Shown here: positions 56,374 to 64,000 of the stretch, in pieces | Numbering within the stretch: position 1 is the stretch's first letter | Layout: every line of letters begins with the position of its first letter | Notes under the pieces: generated by a model | What the model was told of the DNA's origin: nothing | What the model saw: the letters and a program-made list of their open reading frames with translations, nothing else | Database searches by the model: none | Translations under genes and position numbers: made by a program | Source: an uncultured Pelagibacteraceae bacterium | GTDB lineage: Bacteria; Pseudomonadota; Alphaproteobacteria; Pelagibacterales; Pelagibacteraceae | Length of the DNA: 64,000 bases | Direction of reading: 5' to 3' | Assembly (NCBI GenBank): GCA_902580335.1 | Contig: CACHKE010000001.1 | Coordinates: 1-64,000 of the forward strand

Positions 56374-58329
56374 ATGAAATACCCGATTCTACTACCCAAT
56401 ATTTTTAATCATCCTTTTACCTATGAAAGTGAAATTAATCTTAAGCTAGGTGAATTTGTTCTAGTCCCTTTTGGAAAATCTAAAATAACAGGTGTGGTAT
56501 GGGATGAATTTGAAAAAAACGGCAATAAAAAATTTAAAATAAAAAGTATTCAAAAAAAATTAGAAGTAGTTCCACTAAAGAAAGACACAATAAATTTTTT
56601 AAATTGGTTTGCTGAGTATAATTTAATACCAAAAGGAATGGCGTTAAAACTAGTTTTATTGAGCAGTAATGCAATAGAGAAAATGGAAAAAAAAATCTAT
56701 GAACCCTATAATAATAAAATAAAAAAAAATTCCTTTAAACTATCTATCAATCAAATCAAATCCTTAGAAAAAATGAGTTATTCAAATCAAAAATTTAGAG
56801 TTCATGTTTTACAAGGAACAACAGGATCGGGTAAGACTTTAGTTTATTTTGAGGCGTTAAAATCTTTAATAGAGAAGGGTTTTCAATCATTAATTCTTTT
56901 ACCAGAAATAGGTTTGACCAGTCAGTTTGAGCAAAAATTTTCAGAATATTTCGGATTTAATCCAGCGATTTGGCACTCAGGGATCTCAAAAAAGAAAAAA
57001 GAGATAATTTGGAGTGGCATTTCCTGTGGTGAAATTAAAGTTGTCATTGGTGCAAGATCTTCTTTATTTTTACCGTTTAAAAAATTAGGAGTAATAACTG
57101 TTGATGAGGAACATGATCAATCTTTCAAACAAGATGAAGGTGTTACATATAATGCACGAGATATGGCAATTTCAAGAGCATCATTTGAAAACATTCCTGT
57201 CAACTTGATCACAGCAGTTCCTTCCATAGAAACTTTTGAAAATATTAAAAAGGGAAAATATGAAGTCTCTAGACTAAGTGAAAGGTATAGAAATGCTGCA
57301 CTACCTAATTATGAAATTATTAATTTAAATAATACAAAACTTGAGAAGCAATCATGGTTATCAGAGAAGATAATTGAAAAAGTTAATCTACACCTTAAAA
57401 AAAAAGATCAAGTTTTGTTTTTTTTGAATAGAAGAGGTTTTTCACCTAACGCATTATGTAACAAATGTTTTTCAAGCTTCACATGCCCAAATTGTACAAT
57501 AAATTTGGTTTATCATAAGAATAAAAATAATTTGATATGTCATTATTGTGGTTTCAAATCAGAGTTAAGAAGAAATTGTAGGAAAGGTGATAATTGTGAA
57601 TTTGTTTTTAGCGGACCAGGTGTCGAAAGAATTTCTGAGGAAGTAAAAAGAAAGTTTCCTGGTAAAAAAATTGAAATTTTCTCAAGTGACACGATTAATA
57701 AAAAGGACTCAAAAGAAAAAATAAGAAAAATAATAAATAATGAAATTCAAATTTTAGTAGGAACCCAATTAATATCAAAAGGTTTTCATTTTCCTCACTT
57801 GAATTGTATTGTTGTTGTAGATATTGATCTTTCATCTCATGGTCATGATCTAAGAGGGGCTGAAAAGAATTTACAACTTTATCATCAACTTTCAGGAAGA
57901 GCTGGTAGAACTGGAAAACCATCGACCGTTTATTTTCAAACCTATGAAAATAATTCTAAAAAGATCTCTGAAATAACAAATGAAAATCCAGATATCTTTT
58001 TAGAAAGAGAGTTAGAAATAAGGAAAAAAAATAAACTTCCTCCCTATCAAAGATTTATTTCTTTAATCCTCACAGGAGAAAATGAAAAAAAATTAGAAAA
58101 AGAAGCTTTTAATTTTAAGAATTTTATTGAAAACAAAATTAATGGAAAAATTTTGGGTCCTGTGAATGCACCAATATTTAGAATAAAAAAAAAATTTAGG
58201 ATAAGACTTTTAATAAGAGGATCAAAATCTATGAAAATGCAGAATTCTTTAGCTAAAATTATTCCAAAATATAAATTTTTTAAGGGAATAAAACTTTCAG
58301 TTGATGTTGATCCAATAAACTTCAATTAA
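56374..58329 (+). CDS. priA: Primosomal replication-restart helicase PriA
   Basis: 651 residues. DNA-binding N-terminal part, then a helicase core: Walker A LQGTTGSGKTLVYFEAL, LLPEIGLTSQF, VIGARSSLFLPF, Walker B VDEEHDQSFKQ and motif QLISKGFHFPHL, plus YHQLSGRAGRTGKP. Between the helicase halves a cysteine-rich insert binds zinc (LCNKCFSSFTCPNCTINLVY and ICHYCGF). One expected Cys pair is modified to NCRKGDNCEF, still cysteine-bearing. It restarts stalled forks. It stands between lpdA and the ATP synthase genes without functional link. Confidence 0.95.
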   Translation: MKYPILLPNIFNHPFTYESEINLKLGEFVLVPFGKSKITGVVWDEFEKNGNKKFKIKSIQKKLEVVPLKKDTINFLNWFAEYNLIPKGMALKLVLLSSNAIEKMEKKIYEPYNNKIKKNSFKLSINQIKSLEKMSYSNQKFRVHVLQGTTGSGKTLVYFEALKSLIEKGFQSLILLPEIGLTSQFEQKFSEYFGFNPAIWHSGISKKKKEIIWSGISCGEIKVVIGARSSLFLPFKKLGVITVDEEHDQSFKQDEGVTYNARDMAISRASFENIPVNLITAVPSIETFENIKKGKYEVSRLSERYRNAALPNYEIINLNNTKLEKQSWLSEKIIEKVNLHLKKKDQVLFFLNRRGFSPNALCNKCFSSFTCPNCTINLVYHKNKNNLICHYCGFKSELRRNCRKGDNCEFVFSGPGVERISEEVKRKFPGKKIEIFSSDTINKKDSKEKIRKIINNEIQILVGTQLISKGFHFPHLNCIVVVDIDLSSHGHDLRGAEKNLQLYHQLSGRAGRTGKPSTVYFQTYENNSKKISEITNENPDIFLERELEIRKKNKLPPYQRFISLILTGENEKKLEKEAFNFKNFIENKINGKILGPVNAPIFRIKKKFRIRLLIRGSKSMKMQNSLAKIIPKYKFFKGIKLSVDVDPINFN

Positions 58330-58348
58330 TCAATAAAAAGAGGCATTT

Positions 58349-58390
58349 TTGACATATCAGTCACTTGAAGACACAAGGGTCATATGTTAA
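58349..58390. promoter_or_regulatory. Imperfect inverted repeat before atpH (possible leader hairpin)
   Basis: The 108-base gap after priA contains TTGACATAT (58349-58357) and ATATGTTAA (58382-58390), which pair over nine positions with one G-U. Inside, CTTG (58364-58367) pairs with CAAG (58374-58377). It may be an mRNA leader stem or a protein site for the ATP synthase genes. The TTGACA here has no -10 box at a good distance. The rest of the gap shows only AT-rich sequence and an AGGAAAC ribosome site. Confidence 0.35.
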
Positions 58391-58437
58391 TTAAAACCTG
58401 AATTTTTAATAATCTTCAACATTATATAGGAAACAAG

Positions 58438-58995
58438 TTGAGCAAAGATACAGGATTTTCAATTTCATCAGCTGAAAGGTATTCTCTCGCACTTTTTGAG
58501 CTTTCAGAAGAAAATAATTTATTGAGCCAGATAGAAGAACAATCTTTATCTATATTAAATCTAATTAATCAAAGTAAAGATTTTTTTAATTTGATTAAAG
58601 ATCCTACAACTAGCCGAGAGGATCTCTCAAAAGTGATAAACAAAATAGCTGATATTAATAAATTTGAAAATTTATTTAAAAATTTTTTAAATTTCTTAAT
58701 TCAAAAGAGACGTTTCTTTTTTATAGAGCGAATTCTAAAAAGTTTTATTGAAATTTGTTCCAAAAAAAGAGGTGAGCTAATAGCTGAATTGAAATCAGCA
58801 AAAAAATTATCAAGTGATGAAATTAAAAAGATTACAGATGAGTTATCAATGAATTTTAGCTCTAAAATAAAATTAAACTATAAACACGATGAAAGTTTAA
58901 TAGGAGGCCTGGTAGTCCAAGTTGGAAGCACTATGGTTGATTCCTCAATTAAAAATAAATTACAGCAAATCGAAAATAGAATGATAGAGGCATAG
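58438..58995 (+). CDS. atpH: ATP synthase F1 delta subunit
   Basis: 185 residues, start TTG at 58438 after AGGAAACAAG. AERYSLALFELSEENNLL and IKDPTTSREDLSKVINKIA are in the N-terminal six-helix domain; LIAELKSAKKLSSDEIKKI and DESLIGGLVVQVGSTMVDSS are the C-terminal signature. It joins the F1 head to the peripheral stalk. It opens atpHAGDC; the F0 genes (atpB, E, F) are not here, the separate arrangement usual in alphaproteobacteria. atpA starts at the next base. Confidence 0.95.
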   Translation: MSKDTGFSISSAERYSLALFELSEENNLLSQIEEQSLSILNLINQSKDFFNLIKDPTTSREDLSKVINKIADINKFENLFKNFLNFLIQKRRFFFIERILKSFIEICSKKRGELIAELKSAKKLSSDEIKKITDELSMNFSSKIKLNYKHDESLIGGLVVQVGSTMVDSSIKNKLQQIENRMIEA

Positions 58996-60531
58996 ATGGA
59001 AATAAATCCTTCAGAAGTTACAAAAATATTAAAAGAACAAATCAAAAATTTTGGTGAAAAAGCCGAAGTTGCAGAAGTAGGGCAGGTATTATCAGTTGGA
59101 GATGGTATAGCAAGAATTTATGGTTTGGATAATGTGCAAGCTGGTGAAATGGTGGAATTTGCAGATGGATCAAAAGGGATGGCTCTTAACTTAGAAAGTG
59201 AAAATGTTGGTGTTGTAATTTTTGGTGATGATAGAAATGTAAAAGAGGGTGATGTAGTAAAACGTACGGGTAACATTGTTGATACTCCTGTTGGAAAGGA
59301 ATTGTTAGGAAGAGTTGTAGACGGTTTAGGTAATCCTATTGATGGAAAAGGTCCATTTGATAAAGATATTAAAAAAACTAGAGTAGAAGTAAAAGCACCA
59401 GGAATTATTCCTCGTCAATCAGTCAATGAACCAATGCAAACTGGATTAAAATCAATCGATAGTTTAGTTCCAATTGGAAGAGGTCAAAGGGAATTAATTA
59501 TTGGTGACAGACAAACAGGTAAAACTGCAGTTGCTGTGGATGCAATTATTAATCAAAAAAAAATAAATGAATCTGGTGATGAAAAGCAAAAATTATATTG
59601 TATTTATGTTGCGGTTGGGCAAAAAAGATCAACGGTAAGACAAATTCAAAAAACTTTAGAGGAAGCAGGAGCAATGGAGTACACAACTATTGTTGCAGCT
59701 ACAGCATCAGACTCTGCACCATTACAATTTTTAGCACCATATACAGGATGTGCTATGGGTGAATATTTTAGAGATAATGGAATGCATGCACTTATTATCT
59801 ATGATGATTTATCTAAACAAGCTGTTGCGTACAGACAAATGTCTCTATTATTGAGAAGACCTCCAGGCCGTGAGGCTTATCCAGGAGATGTATTTTATCT
59901 ACATAGTAGATTACTTGAAAGAGCTGCAAAATTAAGCGACGAGCACGGTGGTGGTTCATTAACAGCACTTCCAATTATTGAAACACAAGGGGGAGATGTT
60001 TCTGCATTTATTCCTACTAATGTAATTTCAATTACTGATGGTCAAATATTCTTAGAAACAGAATTATTTAACCAAGGTATAAGACCAGCAATTAACGTTG
60101 GATTATCAGTATCTAGAGTCGGATCATCAGCTCAAACAAAAGCTATGAAAAAAGTTTCGGGATCGATGAAACTAGAATTAGCACAATACAGAGAAATGGC
60201 AGCATTTGCTCAATTTGGATCTGATTTGGATGCATCTACACAACAACTTTTAAATAGGGGCTCAAAACTAACTGAACTTCTAAAACAAAAACAATACTCA
60301 CCATTGACTGTTGCTGAGCAAGTAATATCAGTTTTCTGCGGTGTTAAAGGTTATCTCGATGATATCGATTTAAAAGATGTATCGGAGTTTGAAAGCAAAA
60401 TTATTAATAAATGTAAATCAGATAAACCTGAAATAATTGAAGCAATTCAAAGCACTGGAAAACTTGATGAAGATAAAGAAAAGCTATTAGTAGAAGTAAT
60501 TACTCAGCTGAAAGGAACCTTTAAATCTTAG
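58996..60531 (+). CDS. atpA: ATP synthase F1 alpha subunit
   Basis: 511 residues. N-terminal crown domain, then noncatalytic nucleotide site with Walker [56 protein letters not shown] and the arginine-finger region [17 protein letters not shown]. Length and motifs are normal. It is directly downstream of atpH (no spacer) and six bases before atpG. Confidence 0.98.
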   Translation: MEINPSEVTKILKEQIKNFGEKAEVAEVGQVLSVGDGIARIYGLDNVQAGEMVEFADGSKGMALNLESENVGVVIFGDDRNVKEGDVVKRTGNIVDTPVGKELLGRVVDGLGNPIDGKGPFDKDIKKTRVEVKAPGIIPRQSVNEPMQTGLKSIDSLVPIGRGQRELIIGDRQTGKTAVAVDAIINQKKINESGDEKQKLYCIYVAVGQKRSTVRQIQKTLEEAGAMEYTTIVAATASDSAPLQFLAPYTGCAMGEYFRDNGMHALIIYDDLSKQAVAYRQMSLLLRRPPGREAYPGDVFYLHSRLLERAAKLSDEHGGGSLTALPIIETQGGDVSAFIPTNVISITDGQIFLETELFNQGIRPAINVGLSVSRVGSSAQTKAMKKVSGSMKLELAQYREMAAFAQFGSDLDASTQQLLNRGSKLTELLKQKQYSPLTVAEQVISVFCGVKGYLDDIDLKDVSEFESKIINKCKSDKPEIIEAIQSTGKLDEDKEKLLVEVITQLKGTFKS

Positions 60532-60537
60532 TATAAT

Positions 60538-62830
<2,293 letters not shown>

Positions 62831-62831
<1 letters not shown>

Positions 62832-63223
62832 TGAGTGAAGAGTTTAAAATTGAAATTGTAAACCCAGAAAAATCTTTTTTAGTAAAAGAGGATGTTTTAG
62901 AGGTTGTTGTACCTGCATTTGAGGGTGAGATGGGGATTTTAAAAGATCACATATCTATTATTTCTTTTTTAAAACCTGGGATAATTAAAGTATTTTCGAA
63001 ATCAGGTGATGAAAATTACTATGTAGAAGATGGAATTATTGAATTTAAAAATAATAATTTATCTATTTTAACAAGCACAATATTCTCTGTGACAGATATA
63101 GATAAATCAAAACAAGGGGATTTACTCAAAAAAGCTGAAGCGGAAGCAAACAAATCTCAGATAAGTGATCAGGCTAAATATTTAGCAGATCAAAAAGTTG
63201 AAGTTCTAAGATCGATTAACTAA
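62831..63223 (+). CDS. atpC: ATP synthase F1 epsilon subunit
   Basis: 130 residues, with a beta-sandwich N-terminal domain (KIEIVNPEKSFLVKEDVLEV, VPAFEGEMGILKDHISIISF, LKPGIIKVF) and a short helical hairpin (QGDLLKKAEAEANKSQISDQ). It regulates the rotor. Its last 18 bases overlap the 3' end of rppH on the other strand, which may limit changes in both. Confidence 0.93.
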
Positions 63224-63691
63224 TAATAACTCTAATTTTTTTTTAATTTCTTGATAGACGTGTAATTTAAAATCTACCACAACTTTTGTTAAGGATTCTA
63301 AATCAATCCATTTCCATTCAAGAAATTCAGGTTTTTTTGTTTTAATATTTATTTCACTATCCTCTCCAGTAAACTTCATTATAAACCATTTCTGTTTTTG
63401 TCCTTTATACTTACCCTTCCAAATTATACCCAATAAGTGATCTGGTAATTCATATGTTATAAAACCATCTAATTCTTTAATTAGCTCTACTTTTGTAATA
63501 CTAGTCTCTTCTTTTAACTCCCTGTATGCGGCGGTAAGAAAATCCTCACCTTCATCAATACCTCCTTGTGGCATTTGCCAAAAGTTTTTTGGGTTATCTA
63601 TTCTTCTGGCAACGAAAATTTTATCTTCTTGATTAAGAACAACAATGCCTACACCACTACGGAGTGGTAGATGTTTATATTGTTCTTTCAT
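63206..63691 (-). CDS. rppH: RNA pyrophosphohydrolase (Nudix) RppH
   Basis: 161 residues. LPLRSGVGIVVLNQEDKIFV and WQMPQGGIDEGED start the fold; the Nudix box is GGIDEGEDFLTAAYRELKEE followed by TSI, with all Glu and Arg residues. LDGFITYELPDHLLG and KFTGEDSEINI match RppH/IalA rather than other Nudix enzymes. It removes pyrophosphate from mRNA 5' ends to start decay. It lies directly after ctpA (no spacer), as in many alphaproteobacteria. Confidence 0.94.
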   Translation of the reverse strand: MKEQYKHLPLRSGVGIVVLNQEDKIFVARRIDNPKNFWQMPQGGIDEGEDFLTAAYRELKEETSITKVELIKELDGFITYELPDHLLGIIWKGKYKGQKQKWFIMKFTGEDSEINIKTKKPEFLEWKWIDLESLTKVVVDFKLHVYQEIKKKLELLLVNRS

Positions 63692-64000
63692 TTAACCGTT
63701 TAAAAGTTTTAATGCGTAGCTTAGTTGATTATCAGTGTCTGTCTTAATCCTAAATTCATCCGTATCTTCATCAATCTCAATGTCAGGACTTACTCCAACT
63801 TCAGAAATTGATTTGCCTGAAGGTAGGTAATATTTTGCAACAGTGAGTCTTATTGCTCCTTTATTCTTTAGTGGAATAATTGATTGCACTGAACCCTTTC
63901 CATAACTACTTTCGCCTAAAATAATTGCTCTTTTATGATCTTGTAGTGCTCCAGCAACTATTTCTGAAGCAGATGCAGAACCGTAATTAATTAATACAAC
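63692..64000 (-). CDS. ctpA: Carboxyl-terminal processing protease (S41), C-terminal fragment cut by window end
   Basis: The minus-strand frame is open to the window edge, giving 102 C-terminal residues. It begins [20 protein letters not shown], with the nucleophilic Ser in GSASASE, followed by [14 protein letters not shown] with the general-base Lys, then [20 protein letters not shown]. These are the S41 CtpA marks. The PDZ domain, signal peptide and start lie beyond the window. It processes or degrades periplasmic proteins. An internal ATG-like start near 63889 is not the true start. Confidence 0.93.
   Translation of the reverse strand, partial: VVLINYGSASASEIVAGALQDHKRAIILGESSYGKGSVQSIIPLKNKGAIRLTVAKYYLPSGKSISEVGVSPDIEIDEDTDEFRIKTDTDNQLSYALKLLNG

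Noticed and set aside
58349-58354. TTGACA before atpH as a -35 box
   Set aside because: No -10-like hexamer at 16-18 bases; more likely part of the inverted repeat.

Overview
The window looks like a piece of a streamlined, AT-rich alphaproteobacterial genome of the SAR11 (Pelagibacterales) type. The evidence is very low G+C, almost no intergenic DNA, many overlapping start/stop codons, a DMSP demethylase (DmdA) of the Pelagibacter kind, a structured leader before ffh, alphaproteobacterial marker families (DUF2794, IalB, system I cytochrome c maturation) and compact operons. No rRNA, tRNA, CRISPR, IS element or phage gene was found, and no gene-free stretch exceeds about 160 bases.

Layout. 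1-5.7 kb: a photolyase/cryptochrome-like gene cut by the window edge, a 42-residue DUF2256 gene missed by ORF callers, a secreted FG-GAP/ASPIC protein, a cysteine-rich secreted protein, a small basic ArfA-like gene and a membrane peptide. On the minus strand follow a second photolyase-like protein with unusual domain order, a PsiE-like protein and another membrane protein. 5.7-8.5 kb (minus): argG, IalB-like and aldo/keto reductase. 8.5-10.6 kb: Bax inhibitor-1 family, DUF2794, yciB and hspQ. 10.6-15.4 kb: a candidate structured RNA, then ccmCDEFGH and a PagL-like outer-membrane protein. 15.4-26 kb: a 2-hydroxy/2-oxo-acid module with two tandem FMN-dependent alpha-hydroxyacid oxidases, an aminotransferase, a GlcD/Dld-type FAD oxidase, a glyoxylate/hydroxypyruvate reductase, a DctPQM TRAP transporter and an amidase. 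26-28.5 kb: an EamA permease, an alpha/beta hydrolase and a secreted protein of unknown function.

At about 30.2 kb the minus-strand genes dapF and ftsY diverge from ffh. From ffh to atpC every gene lies on the plus strand for about 33 kb: ffh-rpsP-trmD-rplS, leuCDB, a DMSP demethylation cluster (dmdC-dmdB-hydrolase-dmdA), asd, sdhCDAB, mmsA, mdh, sucCDAB, lpdA, priA and atpHAGDC. DMSP-derived carbon and methyl groups, the TCA cycle from 2-oxoglutarate to oxaloacetate and the F1 ATPase are therefore encoded side by side. The window closes on the minus strand with rppH and the 3' part of a ctpA-type protease.

The best candidates for undescribed biology are the photolyase pair (one without the expected Fe-S cysteines, one with no N-terminal chromophore domain and an unknown C-terminal domain), the ten-cysteine secreted protein beside an ASPIC protein, the ArfA-like micro-gene, the structured RNA between hspQ and ccmC, the 20-bp palindrome at the predicted start of the TRAP transcript, the KKEEAPK-rich tails shared by ribosomal proteins S16 and L19, and the hydrolase embedded in the DMSP cluster. 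None is proven here. Family assignments rest on motif recognition by eye, without database searches.
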